Assembly (NCBI GenBank): GCA_021796385.1 | Contig: JAJYXQ010000023.1 | Coordinates: 80,807-144,806 of the forward strand | Reading direction: 5' to 3' | Length of the DNA: 64,000 bases | Source: Thermoplasmata archaeon | GTDB lineage: Archaea; Thermoplasmatota; Thermoplasmata; Lutacidiplasmatales; UBA184 | In this document: one piece after another, positions 15,342 through 25,669 of the stretch | Layout: each line of letters starts with the position of its first letter | Numbering within the stretch: the first letter of the stretch is position 1 | Notes under the pieces: generated by a model | Database searches by the model: none | What the model saw: only the letters and a program-made list of their open reading frames with translations | What the model was told of the DNA's origin: nothing | Position numbers and translations under genes: made by a program

Positions 15342-18300
15342 TGGACGCCATCCACGTTTTCCACCTCGGGGCCCGGGGAGTGGCCGACCTCTTCACCTCC
15401 CCGACGGGGCTCCTCCTCGTCCTCCTTGCCATCGTACTCCTCTTCTCCGCCATCCTCGCGCTCCGGGACCGCATCACCCTGAAGATCGGCTTCCGAAATT
15501 TTGTCCGGGGACGACGACGGACGATCGTCCTCCTCCTCGGGCTCCTGGTCGGGACCGCCATCATCTCCTCGAGCCTCGTGGTCGGCGACACCGTGGCCTC
15601 CCTCTCCACCCACTTCGTCTACATCACCGACGGTAACGTCCACGAGGCGGTCTATGCCTCACAGGCGGGCGGTTACGCACCGCTCCCCCTGAGCTTCTTC
15701 ACGGACCTTAACCGCTCCCTCGAAGGTCAGCCCCACGTTGCGGGCGTCTCCCCGCTCCTGATCTCCATCGGCACCCTCTCGGGCCTCGATCATGAGAGCG
15801 GGATCCCGCAGACCGGGATGAACCTCATCGGCACGGATGGCAACTCGAGCGGAGCGCTCGGCCCCTTCACCACGACCTCCGGGGGGCGATTGTCTGGTCC
15901 CGCCCCGGGCACCGTGCTGCTCGACCCGACGGCGGCACAGGCGCTGGATGCCCACACCGGGGACCACCTGCTCCTCTCCCTCGGCCCCCGGGCCGAGACC
16001 AATGTCACCGTCCTCGGCCTAGTCCAGGCCGATGCCCGGGGCGGCTTCCAAGATAACGGCGAGGGAGATGTCTTCCTCTCCCTGGCCGATGCGCAGGCCC
16101 TCACCGGGGCCCTAGGCAGCGTCAACTACATCGCCGTGACGAACTCGGGCGGGGCGCAGGGGGGCATCCAGTACACCTCGACTGTGATGTCGGCGATCGA
16201 CACGGCGCTCCCTTCGATTGAGGCGGGATTCCCGAACGGCACCCTCCCGTCCGGGATCGCCGACCACAACGTCCTCCAAGACGATGTGAGCTCGGCCGAG
16301 AATTCCGCCTCGCAGCTCACCACCCTCTTCCTCGTGATCGGGCTGTTCTCCATCGTTTCGGGCAGCATCCTCGTGGTGGGCATCTTCGTCCTCCTCTCCG
16401 AGGAACGGCGGGGGCAGATGGGGGTGGCCCGCGCCGTCGGCATGACCCGGTGGCAGCTCATAAAGTCCTACTATTTCGAGGGCCTCGCCTACTCGTTGGG
16501 ATCGGCCCTGCTCGGCACGTTCCTCGGCGTCGGGGTCGCGTTCCTGCTCGTCCTCGTTCTTGTGAACCTGGTGGCCCCCAGCACCTCCTCCCAGGCGGTA
16601 CTGGCCTCGTTCACCGTCCTCCCCTCTTCCCTGCTCACCGCCTATGTGACGGGGTTCCTCCTGACGCTCACGACCGTGGTCTTCACGGTCGCCTACGTGA
16701 GCCGCCTCAACATCGTCCGGGCGATCCGCAGCCTGCCCGAACCGCCCCTCTCCCGCCGTTCCTACCTCCGGATCGGCATCCTCGGGGCGGGGATCCTCGC
16801 CATCGGACTTTTGCTCGTCCGGTTCGGGCTCCCGACCTCCCAGGACATCGGCTACGTGGAGCTGGGCAGTTCGATCGCCATCCTCGGTGCCGGCTTGTTG
16901 GCGGCGGCGTTCGTGCCCAACCGTTACGCCTTCTCCGCCGTCGGGGTCCTGCTCATCGTGTTCTGGGGCTACTACCCGCTCCGGGAGCGGCTCTTCGGTA
17001 CCGGGCATCCCGGCTCCATCTTCGTGCTCTTCGTGGAGGGGATCTTCCTCATCCTCGCCGCCATCCTCGTCTACCTCTTCAACGCGGACCTGGTGATGCA
17101 GGGTCTGAGCCGGCTCCTTAGCCGGAAGCCCCGCCAAGTCCCCGTGGTCATGGTCGCCTTCTCCTATCCCTACCACAAGCCCTTCCGCACCGCCATGACC
17201 CTCTCCATCTTCGCCATGGTCCTCTTCACGATCGTCGCGATCGCCTCGATCGGGAGCGGCATCTCGGCGAACCTGGAGGGGACCATGACCGCCCAGTCCG
17301 GGGGGTTCACCATGGCGGGGTTCTCGGACACCCCGATCGGGAACCTGCCCGGGACGATCCACAACAATTCGACCCTGGCGCCCGAGATCGGAACGGCGGT
17401 CGCCTTCCTTTCGGCGCACGGCGCGGTCGAGATGGCCTCCAAGAAGGGTCCGGTCGGGTTCTCCTCCCAGATCGCCGCGGCTCCGCTCGGCGTGCCCTCG
17501 TGGGAGGACTTCTACAGCGCCAACCAGTACAACTTCACCGCGACCGAATCGGGCATGTCCGCGGCCCAGGTCTGGCGGACCCTGGAGACCAACGCTTCCG
17601 TCGCCGTGGTCTCGGGCGACTTTGGCGCCGCCGGGGACTTCTCCTTCGGCCCCTCCCGCCCCGCCGTCACGCTGGGGACCGTGCTCAACATCACCGTGCC
17701 GGGAGCGCAAGCGGTCCTCCCCGTCCACGTGATCGGGATCCTGTCGGAGACGATCCTCTCCGTCATCCTCATCAATCCCGGTAGCATGGAATCCACCCTC
17801 GGGACGAACCAGAGCGCGCTCTTCCTCGTCACGACCGCCCCCGGAGCGGACCCCCAGCACGTCATCTACGACCTCAAACGCGCGTTCCTGCCCTATGGCC
17901 TTCAGCTCATCGACTTCCAGCAGACCCTGGATTCCTCCCTCCAGTTCCTGCTCTCGTTCCTCGACCTGCTCGAGATCTTCGTGGCCCTCGGGCTCATCGT
18001 CGGCATCGCGGCGATCGGCATCCTCGCCCTCCGGGCGATCGTGGAACGGCGGAGCGAGATCGGCATGATCCGGGCGATGGGCTTCCGCCGTCGCCAGGTC
18101 CTCATCGCCTTCCTCACGGAGTACAGCTTCCTTTCGCTGCTCGGTATTGCGATCGGCACGGCCCTGGGACTTCTCCTCACCTACACCCTCTCGCAGTCCG
18201 TGGGGGGCTTCCTCTCTTTCTCGGTGCCGTGGGTGAGCCTCGCCCTCATCGTCGGGCTGAGCTATGGCCTGACCCTCCTCGCCACGGGCGGGCCCTCGTA

Positions 18301-18349
18301 CCGGGGCTCGAGGATCCCGCCCGCAGAAGCCCTTCGCTATTCGGAGTGA
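15338..18349 (+). CDS. Large FtsX-like ABC permease (MacB-type fusion)
   Basis: 1003 residues. An N-terminal membrane segment (about 28-48) is followed by an extracytoplasmic MacB-PCD-like domain, a first FtsX block of three membrane helices starting near residue 330 ([41 protein letters not shown] begins it), additional hydrophobic segments, a second extracytoplasmic domain, and a second FtsX block at the C-terminus containing the matching [19 protein letters not shown] coupling helix. A single chain therefore supplies both permease halves. The two 'E-R-x-G/S-E-x-G-x-x-R-A-x-G' coupling motifs are diagnostic. Translationally coupled to the ATPase upstream. Substrate unknown. Confidence 0.88.
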   Translation: MMDAIHVFHLGARGVADLFTSPTGLLLVLLAIVLLFSAILALRDRITLKIGFRNFVRGRRRTIVLLLGLLVGTAIISSSLVVGDTVASLSTHFVYITDGNVHEAVYASQAGGYAPLPLSFFTDLNRSLEGQPHVAGVSPLLISIGTLSGLDHESGIPQTGMNLIGTDGNSSGALGPFTTTSGGRLSGPAPGTVLLDPTAAQALDAHTGDHLLLSLGPRAETNVTVLGLVQADARGGFQDNGEGDVFLSLADAQALTGALGSVNYIAVTNSGGAQGGIQYTSTVMSAIDTALPSIEAGFPNGTLPSGIADHNVLQDDVSSAENSASQLTTLFLVIGLFSIVSGSILVVGIFVLLSEERRGQMGVARAVGMTRWQLIKSYYFEGLAYSLGSALLGTFLGVGVAFLLVLVLVNLVAPSTSSQAVLASFTVLPSSLLTAYVTGFLLTLTTVVFTVAYVSRLNIVRAIRSLPEPPLSRRSYLRIGILGAGILAIGLLLVRFGLPTSQDIGYVELGSSIAILGAGLLAAAFVPNRYAFSAVGVLLIVFWGYYPLRERLFGTGHPGSIFVLFVEGIFLILAAILVYLFNADLVMQGLSRLLSRKPRQVPVVMVAFSYPYHKPFRTAMTLSIFAMVLFTIVAIASIGSGISANLEGTMTAQSGGFTMAGFSDTPIGNLPGTIHNNSTLAPEIGTAVAFLSAHGAVEMASKKGPVGFSSQIAAAPLGVPSWEDFYSANQYNFTATESGMSAAQVWRTLETNASVAVVSGDFGAAGDFSFGPSRPAVTLGTVLNITVPGAQAVLPVHVIGILSETILSVILINPGSMESTLGTNQSALFLVTTAPGADPQHVIYDLKRAFLPYGLQLIDFQQTLDSSLQFLLSFLDLLEIFVALGLIVGIAAIGILALRAIVERRSEIGMIRAMGFRRRQVLIAFLTEYSFLSLLGIAIGTALGLLLTYTLSQSVGGFLSFSVPWVSLALIVGLSYGLTLLATGGPSYRGSRIPPAEALRYSE

Positions 18350-18374
18350 GTCCCCCGCGCAAATGTAAAGGGGG

Positions 18375-19199
18375 ATGACGCGTGGCCAAGGCATGCCCGA
18401 ACGCGATGTGCGTATCCCGACCGGTGACCGAGAGCTCGATTGCTTCCTCGCCTTTCCCGAGGGTGTGGCGGGGCGACGCCCGGCCGTGGTGATCATCCAT
18501 GAGATCTTCGGTGTCGATGCCCACATCCGGCAGGTGGCCCGGCGATTCGCCGCGGAGGGGTATGTGGCCGCGGCGCCGAACCTCTTCACCGGGGAGATCC
18601 AGCAGGTCCTTACCCCGCAGAACATCGGGCTCGCCATGCAGGCCTTTGCCCAAGCCCCACCGGAACTGCGCCGGAATCCGGAGCGGATGCGGGAGTTCGC
18701 CGAGAGCCAACCGCCCGAGCGCCGGCCGGTCCTCGCGGTCCTCGGCCGGATCACGAACCCGGTGCAGCAAGGAGCCTTCGCTCACGACCTCCGTTCGGTG
18801 ACGCAGTACCTGCGGACGCTGCCCGAGGTGGACCCGGCCCGGGTCGGTTCCGTCGGGTTCTGCTTCGGAGGGGCGATGACGGCGCGCCTTGCTACCGTCG
18901 ACCCGGACCTCCGGGCGGCGGTCATCTTCTACGGGCAGAACCCCCCGCTCGATGAGGTGCCCCGGATCCGGGCTTCCGTCCTCGGGCTCTATGGCGGCGA
19001 GGACCACGGGATCACCGACACGGTGCCCGAGTTCGAAGCGGCGATGAAGAAGGCCGGGCAAAGGTTCCGCTACCATGTCTACCCCGGGGCGAAGCACGCC
19101 TTCTTCAATGACACCCGGCCGCAGGTCTACCACAGGGAATCCGCCGAGGACGCTTGGAAGCGGGTGCTCGGGTTCTACGCAACGGACCTGAAGGCCTAG
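18375..19199 (+). CDS. Dienelactone hydrolase family protein
   Basis: 274 residues with an alpha/beta-hydrolase fold. The family's active-site elements are present: HEIFG (Glu of the DLH-specific network), the nucleophile elbow GFCFGG with cysteine as nucleophile, an aspartate in YGGEDHGI and the histidine in AKHAFFND. An insertion rich in Pro/Arg (about residues 75-125) is longer than in the bacterial type enzyme. ATG 18375 or 18393 could be the start. Dienelactone hydrolases open lactones in aromatic degradation, but family members have broad hydrolase activity. An aldehyde dehydrogenase gene follows in the same direction. Confidence 0.88.
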   Translation: MTRGQGMPERDVRIPTGDRELDCFLAFPEGVAGRRPAVVIIHEIFGVDAHIRQVARRFAAEGYVAAAPNLFTGEIQQVLTPQNIGLAMQAFAQAPPELRRNPERMREFAESQPPERRPVLAVLGRITNPVQQGAFAHDLRSVTQYLRTLPEVDPARVGSVGFCFGGAMTARLATVDPDLRAAVIFYGQNPPLDEVPRIRASVLGLYGGEDHGITDTVPEFEAAMKKAGQRFRYHVYPGAKHAFFNDTRPQVYHRESAEDAWKRVLGFYATDLKA

Positions 19200-19252
19200 G
19201 GCCGCCCCCTTCAGGTTATCTATGGGTTGACGCTTCCCCAGGGCGAACATCC

Positions 19253-20716
19253 ATGAGCGCGAGCGCGGAAAAGAGTGGCCCCGGCCTCCTCATCGGGGGC
19301 GAGCGCCGTCCGGCCCGGTCCGGCCGTTTCTCTGCGGTCCTCGACCCGGCCACGAACCGGCCGATCACAACCGTCCCTTCGGGGGGCAAGGACGACGTGG
19401 ACGACGCCGTCGAGGCGGCCCGGAAAGCCTTCGAATCCCCCGATTGGCGCGGTATGGACCCCGCTAAGCGTGGTCGGATCCTGCTGGCCATCGGCCAGCA
19501 GGTCCGGGACCATGCCGATGAGCTCGCGCGTATCGAATCGCAGAACGTGGGAAAGCCGCTCAAGGAGGCTAAGGTGGACATCAGCTTCGTCTCCCGCGGC
19601 TTCGAGTATTTCGCGGGATTGGCCGACAAGATCCAGGGCTACACGATCCCTGTCCCCGGCGCCCGCTTCGACTACACCCTGCGGGAACCCCTCGGGGTCA
19701 CCGCCCACATCGCCCCCTGGAACTATCCGCTCCTTCTCGCCTGCCGGGGCATCGCCCCGGCGCTGGCGGCCGGCAATACAGTGGTCCTCAAGCCGGCCAC
19801 CTTGACACCGCTCTCCTCGCTCCGTTTCGGGGAGCTTGTGGCCGCCGCCGGTCTTCCGCCGGGGGTCCTCAACGTGGTCACCGGACCGGGTCGGGAGGTC
19901 GGTGAAGCCCTCGCCCGCCATCCCGGGGTCGACAGCGTGACCTTCACCGGATCGACCGAGACGGGGAAGGAACTCCTGAAGGCGGTCGCCGACCGCGTGG
20001 TCCCCGCCACCATGGAGCTCGGCGGGAAGAACACCCAGATCGTCCTTCCGGACGCCCGGCTGGACCGGGCCCTCACCGGCATCCTGTATGGGGCCTTCCA
20101 GAACTCGGGCCAGATGTGCTGGGCCGGCTCCCGGGTCGTCGTTCACGAGGAGGTCGCGCCCACGCTCCTTGCGAAGCTGAAGGAGAAGGCTGCGAGCCTC
20201 CGCCTCGGCCCCGGCCTGAACGAGGGGACCCAGATGGGACCCCTGGTCTCCCGGGATCACATGCAGAACGTCCTCTCTGCGATCGAGGAGGGCCGCTCAG
20301 CGGGGGCGAAGCTCCTGACGGGAGGGGGCCCGGCCGAGGAGCCCGAGCTACGGGAGGGCAATTTCGTGCGCCCCACTATCTTCGAGGACCCGCCCGAGGC
20401 GGCGCGGGTCGCCCGGGAGGAGGTCTTCGGCCCCGTGCTCACCGTGTGGGATTTCAAGGACATAGACGAGGCCATCACCCGGGCGAACGACACCCCCTAT
20501 GGGCTCTCCGCCGGTTTATGGACCCAGAACGTCGGGAAGGCCCATACGATCGCCCGGCGCCTGCAGACGGGCATGGTCTCGGTGAACGAGTACCCGGTCA
20601 CGTTCCCCCAGGTCCCCTTCCTCGGCTGGAAGCAGTCCGGCCTCGGCCAGGAGCAGGGGCTCGATGCGATCCTGTTCTACACGCACGTCAAGAACGTGCT
20701 CGTCAACCTCGAATAG
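19253..20716 (+). CDS. NAD(P)-dependent aldehyde dehydrogenase
   Basis: 487 residues from ATG 19253, with a TATA-like ggttatctat (19214-19223) about 35 nt upstream. Key residues are visible: the oxyanion Asn in APWNYPLL, the cofactor-binding K in VLKPA, FTGSTETG, the general base Glu in MELGGKN, the catalytic Cys in SGQMCWAGSR, and EVFGPVLTV with the final PFLGWKQSGLG. The sequence is closest in style to betaine-aldehyde or aminoaldehyde dehydrogenases, but substrate specificity cannot be set. It oxidises an aldehyde to the acid in the cytoplasm and may work with the neighbouring catabolic hydrolases. Confidence 0.92.
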   Translation: MSASAEKSGPGLLIGGERRPARSGRFSAVLDPATNRPITTVPSGGKDDVDDAVEAARKAFESPDWRGMDPAKRGRILLAIGQQVRDHADELARIESQNVGKPLKEAKVDISFVSRGFEYFAGLADKIQGYTIPVPGARFDYTLREPLGVTAHIAPWNYPLLLACRGIAPALAAGNTVVLKPATLTPLSSLRFGELVAAAGLPPGVLNVVTGPGREVGEALARHPGVDSVTFTGSTETGKELLKAVADRVVPATMELGGKNTQIVLPDARLDRALTGILYGAFQNSGQMCWAGSRVVVHEEVAPTLLAKLKEKAASLRLGPGLNEGTQMGPLVSRDHMQNVLSAIEEGRSAGAKLLTGGGPAEEPELREGNFVRPTIFEDPPEAARVAREEVFGPVLTVWDFKDIDEAITRANDTPYGLSAGLWTQNVGKAHTIARRLQTGMVSVNEYPVTFPQVPFLGWKQSGLGQEQGLDAILFYTHVKNVLVNLE

Positions 20717-20723
20717 GCCCCGC

Positions 20724-21587
20724 TCACGGCGGGAAGACCTTCTTCGCATTGCGGACGAAGAGCTTCTCGAGCAGTTCTTCCGAGAGGGGAAGGGCGGATA
20801 TCGCTGCGATCTCCTCCCGGATGCCCGGCACGTCGGGGCCGGGCCAGTCGGAGCCGAAGAGGATGCGGTCCCGGATCTCCTCGAGCCGCGGGAACCAGCC
20901 GAGCAACCGGGCAGGCGGGATCCCCGAGATGTCGAGATAGAGGTTCCGATGCCGTCGGAGGAGGAAGAAGGCGAGGTCACACCACAAGGGCCGGCCCCCG
21001 TGGGCCATGATGAGGACGAGGTCCGGGAAGTCCTGCGCGACGTCGTCCAGCCCCATCGGGTCGCCGTACTTGGTCCGGGCCCCGGGAAAGACCGAGGTGC
21101 CCGTGTGTACCATGACCGGGAGGTGGAGGCGCTCGGCGGTGGAGTAGATCTCCCGGAGCCCGGGCAATCCCCCATCGACGTACGCGTTCGACGAGAAGAG
21201 CTGGTGGGGCGGGTGGACCTTGAGCGACCGGATCCCGAGGGAGGCGAGGTGTTCCACCGCTTCCCCCGGCTTCCGGGTGTGGCGCGGGTCCACGGACCCG
21301 ATCGGGATCAGCCGGCGGGGATCCGCGGAAGCGTACTGGACGAGGACCCGCAGGTCGGGGTCGAGCCCGAGGACCTCCTTCGCCGGGTAGCTGATGAGGC
21401 AGGCCCGATCCACGCCGGATGCGTCCATGTAATCGAGGAGACCGCGGGGATCCTTCAGGCGGGCGTGGATCTCGGCGAACCCCTTGACCCGGTCCTTTAG
21501 GAGCGCCAGGGCTCCGGGATGCGCATCCTCGAAGGGTTGCAGGTGGACGTGGACATCGGTGACACCGCCGCGGGGCACGCCGGGCAT
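20724..21587 (-). CDS. Amidohydrolase-2 family metal hydrolase/decarboxylase
   Basis: 287 residues from ATG 21587. The TIM-barrel metal site is readable: H-x-H in TDVHVHL near the N-terminus, a His in LPVMVHTGTS, a His in LVLIMAHGG, and the aspartate in ILFGSDWPG. This set matches PF04909 (ACMSD, 4-oxalomesaconate hydratase and related decarboxylases), which often act on products of aromatic ring cleavage. The exact reaction is not readable. It begins 19 bp after the stop of the enoyl-CoA hydratase gene and is probably co-transcribed with it. Confidence 0.85.
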   Translation of the reverse strand: MPGVPRGGVTDVHVHLQPFEDAHPGALALLKDRVKGFAEIHARLKDPRGLLDYMDASGVDRACLISYPAKEVLGLDPDLRVLVQYASADPRRLIPIGSVDPRHTRKPGEAVEHLASLGIRSLKVHPPHQLFSSNAYVDGGLPGLREIYSTAERLHLPVMVHTGTSVFPGARTKYGDPMGLDDVAQDFPDLVLIMAHGGRPLWCDLAFFLLRRHRNLYLDISGIPPARLLGWFPRLEEIRDRILFGSDWPGPDVPGIREEIAAISALPLSEELLEKLFVRNAKKVFPP

Positions 21588-21606
21588 GGGGCTGCGGTAG
21601 GCGGGC

Positions 21607-22395
21607 CTACTTTCCCTTGAAGGTCGGCTTGCGCTTCTCGAGGAAGGACTGGAAGCCTTCCTTGGCATCGGCCATCGAGAACAGGCGGTTCTGGAGCTCG
21701 CGCTCGAGGGAGAGCCCCTCGTGCATCGACGTTTCCAAGCCCTCGATCACGGAGCGCTTGATCGCACCGACCGCACGGGCCGCGTGGTGGGGGTAGGTGA
21801 GGTTCTGGGCGTAGGCCATGGTCTCCTCCAAGAACTTGTCCCGGGGAAAGACACGGTTGACGATCCCCCACTCCATGGCTTCCTTCGGGGAGAGGAACCG
21901 GCCGGTGGCCATGAGGTCGATGGCCCGGCTCTTGCCGACGAGCCGGGGCAGGCGCTGGGTGCCCCCCGTCCCGGGCAGCACCCCGAGGGTGACCTCGGGA
22001 AGACCGATCCGCCAGGGCCCGTCGGAGATGAACCTTAGGTCGGTCGCCATCGCGATCTCGAGCCCGCCGCCCACGCAGTGGCCGTCGATCGCCGCGATGA
22101 AGAGCTTCGGGGTGACCTCGAGCTTGTTGAGCGTCTCCTGACAGTTGAGGCAGAACATGGCCTTGTACTCGGGGGTCGAGGTGGCGAGGAGGTTGATGTC
22201 GGCCCCGGCGGACCACACCCCGTCGACCGCGCTCGTGATGACGCAGACATCCACATCATCACTGAAGCGCACCTCGTCGACCACCTGGCTCAGGTCCTTC
22301 ATGAGGTCGGCATCGTAGGTGTTGGCCTTCGGCTTGTTGAGCTTGGCGATCGCGACGCGGTTCTTCTTCTCCAGCGAGATGTAGGTGAGGGCCAT
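21607..22395 (-). CDS. Enoyl-CoA hydratase/isomerase (crotonase family)
   Basis: 262 residues from ATG 22395; a TATA element (TTTATA, minus strand, 22428-22434) lies about 36 nt upstream. Oxyanion-hole residues are in WSAGADINLL and VGGGLEIAMATD, and both catalytic glutamates of true hydratases are in place: GGGLE and GLPEVTLGVLPGTGGTQRL. It therefore likely hydrates trans-2-enoyl-CoA in beta-oxidation or in a CoA-linked aromatic pathway. It is much shorter than BoxC. Downstream and co-directional is an amidohydrolase. Confidence 0.9.
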   Translation of the reverse strand: MALTYISLEKKNRVAIAKLNKPKANTYDADLMKDLSQVVDEVRFSDDVDVCVITSAVDGVWSAGADINLLATSTPEYKAMFCLNCQETLNKLEVTPKLFIAAIDGHCVGGGLEIAMATDLRFISDGPWRIGLPEVTLGVLPGTGGTQRLPRLVGKSRAIDLMATGRFLSPKEAMEWGIVNRVFPRDKFLEETMAYAQNLTYPHHAARAVGAIKRSVIEGLETSMHEGLSLERELQNRLFSMADAKEGFQSFLEKRKPTFKGK

Positions 22396-22496
22396 GGTTC
22401 TATCTCGAATCCGCAACTTCCCGGTTGCTATAAAGGCTGTGTCTACGCGGACGGGTCCGTGGGGGTGGAGGGCGCCCGAGGCGCCACCCCCGCCGC

Positions 22497-25400
22497 TCAC
22501 TCTTCGGCCCAGTCAGGCCCCGGGGGGCTGTGCGCACCCGATGCTCCCTCCTTGGAGGGGGCAGGTTTGGCGGGCTCGGTCGGCTCCTCCGAAGCAGCGG
22601 TAGAGGCCGGGGCCGAGGACGTGACGGTCGCCTTCCCATCGGATGCCGACGTTGTGGCCTCCTTCTCGGGGGGTTCCGCCTTCCCTCCGTCCCAGCGCTT
22701 CTCGGACGAAACCTTCGTCTCGGGGGCCGACGGTTCCGAGCGCGTGCGTCGCCGACGCCCGCCACCGAGGAGCGCCAGGGCGAGGGCGATCAGACCCACT
22801 GCGGCGAGGGCGATGGCGAGCCACAGGTACCAGGGCGGCGCCGATGCCGAACTCGCACCCGAGGTCCCCGCGCCGTTGCCCACCGGTACGGAGAGCGATG
22901 TGTTCGCGGCCCCGTACGGACCGTTCCCTCCCCCGGCCGATGCGGACAGCGTGAGGGCTGTGACCCCCTTGGTGGGCGTGACCGTGAACCAAGCCGTTCC
23001 ACCGCCATCCGTGGTGGCGGTCGAGGTGTTCGCCGTCCCCGAGGTGACGGGGGTGAGGGCGAAGGTCACCGGTATCCCGGCGCCCACCGGCGATCCGCCA
23101 GTGGAGACCACCACCCCGATCTGGGATGGACCTCCCGAGACAATCCCCTTCGCAGGTAGCACCCAAGAGAGCGTGAGGGCGCGAGGGATCACCAAGACTT
23201 CGAGCACCGACGATGCAGACGCGTTCCCCAATGTCCCGCGGGCCTCGACCAGCACCGGGGTGGTCACTCCCACCGAGGGCGCCTGGAAGGTGGTCGTTGC
23301 GACCCCCTGGGCATTGGTCGCGACGGAGACGGGAGTCAGGCTACCGCCTCCCGAGCCCAGGATCGAGAGTGCGACGGAGGCGTTGGCGACCGGAGCCCCC
23401 GAGCCTGCGCTCACGACGGTGAGCGACAGGCCGATCGAACCGAGCGAGGAGACCTGGGGGTTCGTGTTCTGCCACTGGAGGGAGAGCCCCGAGGCCGTTC
23501 CGGCAGGCACCAGGGCAATAGATGCGGCCGCCGAGCCGGTGTCCGTCCCCTGCGTCGCCATGGCCTCCAGCGTCACCGCGGTGGTCGTCGGCACTTGCGC
23601 GGGCGCGGTGTAGCTGAACTGCACCGAACCGCTGACCCCCGTAGTGAGGGTGGAAGGGGTCACGCTTCCGAGTGCCGGTGAAGGGACGAGCGTCACGCTC
23701 GCGCCCGACAAGGGAAGTCCCAGTTGAGAGACCGTCACGGACACGGACGAGGACTGCCCCGGGGCTAGGACAGATTGGGTGACCCCCAATGCGACCGAGA
23801 GCGGGTTGTTCCCCGTCCCGGATCCCGGAGGGACCAAGGTGACCGCCTGGGCGGTCGCCGTGCCGTATCCTGCGGGCTGGGTCCGGGCCTGGAAGAGCAC
23901 GGAGATGGGCGAGTTGGACCCGGCGGGGGCCGTCCAGCTGAAAACGGCCACCCCCGAACTGTTCGTGACGGCGGTGCTCGAGGCGAGGAAACCGGCGGAA
24001 GCGTTCAGGGTCACCGTGGCGCCCGAGAGGCCACCCGCCGGCTGCCCGGAAGCGTTCAATGCCCCGAGATGGACGGCGATCTGGGCGATCCCCCCGGCCC
24101 CTTCGGTGGCCGGGGCGACGATCGTCAGGGGGGGCGCGGCGGGCCCGATGGCGACGAGCATTCCCTGCGCGGTGACCTCGTAGACATCGGGAGCCACCAC
24201 GGCGGGGGAAGCGTAGAGGGCGCTACCAAGGTCGACCTCCCAGACAAGGGCGCCGGTGGAAGCGTTCAGGGCGTAGAACCAGCCCGAGGTATCCCCGTCG
24301 AGAACGAGCCCTCCCCAGGCCACCGGGGAGGCGTAGAAGGGCGCCTTCCCCGTGAAATTCCATCCCCAGGTCATCTGACCCCCGGTCGGGCCGGTAGCGA
24401 AGTAGGCACAGGAGAGGTTCCCATCCTCGCTGGCGAAGTAGACCGGTTGGACGCGGGGATCAGGACCGGCCGCCCCCAGGGCGGGGGAGGCGTAGAACCC
24501 CGAGCTACCGCCGCCGGTAGGCAGCGGTATCGTCAGGTTCGCCAGGAGATGGCCCGTGGCGAGATCGACCGCCAGGATATGGCTCGGACCACCACCGCGA
24601 CAGTCATCGCCTAGGAGGCCGACGGGCATGGAGGAAGTGCCATTCGTCATGTTGAGCAGGGCGAGCGAACCCGAAAGCCGGCATCCGAGGAGGGGGGTCG
24701 GGAATCCGGCAAGGGGAGTGGCCGTGGCCGCGCTCGTCCCCTGGAAACCGTCGAGGGCTCGGGTCCCCTGGTCGGGCAGGAACAGCGCCGGAGCCCCGCC
24801 CACGTAGCCGACGGCTGGCGTGGAGAAATAGGCCGCCCCACCCGCACTGGCCTGCCATGGGGTGTTGGGACAACCGAGGAGGGTACCGAGGGTGACCCGC
24901 CAGATGTTCCCCGCCGTGTCGGAAAGGAAGACCGCGCCGCTCGCCGGGACCGCACTCCCCGAGATCGGGTTGCCACCCACAGGGCATTGTACCCCACTTC
25001 CCGCCGGCATGTTCTGGAACCAGACCGAGTTCGGGCCTCCGTCCTGGGCCACCGCCAGGATGTTCCCGCTCAGGAGCGATGGCGTGCCTACGGCCGGACC
25101 GCTCCCGGGTCCTCCCGGGAGATAGGTGGCGGCCGTGGTGATCCCGGTCGTGGAGTTCACCGCATAGAGCACATTGTCCATGGTGACATAGACCAAGCCT
25201 TGGGAGACCACGGGAGAGGACTGGTACGGCGGATTGTTCCCTTGGGGATTCGAGTTCGGGAAGACCGAGGACCAAGCGATCGCGGCGCGTTCGGGCGGCG
25301 TCCCGGATGCGATCCCGGTCAGGGAAACGTTCCCCCGGAACATCGGCCAGCCGGGCAGGACCATCCCACGGGAGGGGTGGACGGCGATGGCGGGCACCGC

Positions 25401-25550
25401 CCCGGCCACGCTCGCAAGTCCGGACAGGACCACGAGGACTGTGAGTCCGATGAGGAGGCCCGTCGTCCCCGTCCGATCCGGTACGTTCCTTGCCGCGGCC
25501 GACCCGCTCTGCCTCTCCGGCGCATGATGGTGATCCCCGTTTTCGTTCAT
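22497..25550 (-). CDS. Secreted PQQ-propeller / Ig-like repeat surface protein with C-terminal membrane anchor
   Basis: 1017 residues from ATG 25550, about 30 nt downstream of a TATA element. Polar N-terminus, then a membrane/signal segment (TTGLLIGLTVLVVLSGLASV), then a beta-propeller with repeated PQQ/quinoprotein-like units (e.g. SSPVVSQGLVYVTMDNVLYAVN, YASPAVVAPDVYEV). The second half is a string of about five ~95-residue Ig/invasin-like domains (PLSGASVTLVPSPAL..., GAPVANASVALSIL...). A C-terminal membrane helix (WYLWLAIALAAVGLIALAL) is followed by basic residues and an acidic Pro/Glu/Ser tail. Probably displayed on the cell surface for binding or adhesion. Its promoter shares a paired dyad with gene 26584-27726. 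Confidence 0.85.
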   Translation of the reverse strand: MNENGDHHHAPERQSGSAAARNVPDRTGTTGLLIGLTVLVVLSGLASVAGAVPAIAVHPSRGMVLPGWPMFRGNVSLTGIASGTPPERAAIAWSSVFPNSNPQGNNPPYQSSPVVSQGLVYVTMDNVLYAVNSTTGITTAATYLPGGPGSGPAVGTPSLLSGNILAVAQDGGPNSVWFQNMPAGSGVQCPVGGNPISGSAVPASGAVFLSDTAGNIWRVTLGTLLGCPNTPWQASAGGAAYFSTPAVGYVGGAPALFLPDQGTRALDGFQGTSAATATPLAGFPTPLLGCRLSGSLALLNMTNGTSSMPVGLLGDDCRGGGPSHILAVDLATGHLLANLTIPLPTGGGSSGFYASPALGAAGPDPRVQPVYFASEDGNLSCAYFATGPTGGQMTWGWNFTGKAPFYASPVAWGGLVLDGDTSGWFYALNASTGALVWEVDLGSALYASPAVVAPDVYEVTAQGMLVAIGPAAPPLTIVAPATEGAGGIAQIAVHLGALNASGQPAGGLSGATVTLNASAGFLASSTAVTNSSGVAVFSWTAPAGSNSPISVLFQARTQPAGYGTATAQAVTLVPPGSGTGNNPLSVALGVTQSVLAPGQSSSVSVTVSQLGLPLSGASVTLVPSPALGSVTPSTLTTGVSGSVQFSYTAPAQVPTTTAVTLEAMATQGTDTGSAAASIALVPAGTASGLSLQWQNTNPQVSSLGSIGLSLTVVSAGSGAPVANASVALSILGSGGGSLTPVSVATNAQGVATTTFQAPSVGVTTPVLVEARGTLGNASASSVLEVLVIPRALTLSWVLPAKGIVSGGPSQIGVVVSTGGSPVGAGIPVTFALTPVTSGTANTSTATTDGGGTAWFTVTPTKGVTALTLSASAGGGNGPYGAANTSLSVPVGNGAGTSGASSASAPPWYLWLAIALAAVGLIALALALLGGGRRRRTRSEPSAPETKVSSEKRWDGGKAEPPEKEATTSASDGKATVTSSAPASTAASEEPTEPAKPAPSKEGASGAHSPPGPDWAEE

Positions 25551-25576
25551 CAAGGGATGAAACTCGTGGGGGCGGG

Positions 25577-25582
25577 GTATAT
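25577..25582 (-). promoter_or_regulatory. TATA box of the PQQ/Ig surface-protein gene
   Basis: GATATA on the minus strand, about 30 nt before ATG 25550, directly next to the paired dyad sites that lie on its upstream side. Confidence 0.6.
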
Positions 25583-25586
25583 CGGT

Positions 25587-25620
25587 TTTGGAGCAAAGAC
25601 CGAATTCTTTGGTGCAAACC
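25587..25620. promoter_or_regulatory. Paired TTTG-N3-CAAA dyads, divergent promoter
   Basis: Two dyads, TTTGGAGCAAAGACC (25587-25601) and TTTGGTGCAAACC (25608-25620), start 21 bp apart, i.e. two helical turns. They lie immediately upstream of the TATA box of the surface-protein gene (minus) and about 20 bp upstream of the TATA-like element (25640-25646) of the small membrane protein/wHTH operon (plus). The same dyad pair with the same 21-bp spacing recurs at 26500-26534. Confidence 0.7.
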
Positions 25621-25639
25621 ACGAAATCCCGGGAGAATC

Positions 25640-25646
25640 CCCAAAT
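25640..25646 (+). promoter_or_regulatory. TATA-like element of the membrane protein/wHTH operon
   Basis: An AAATA core inside CCCCAAATAGGGG lies about 26 nt before ATG 25670, which fits a leaderless start. Confidence 0.45.
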
Positions 25647-25669
25647 AGGGGGTTCGATGTGGGAGGGGC

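Noticed and set aside
16112-18754. 880-codon minus-strand frame across the ABC permease
   Set aside because: Charged, Gly/Arg/Asp-rich shadow typical of high-GC antisense frames; the plus strand encodes a clear FtsX-like permease.
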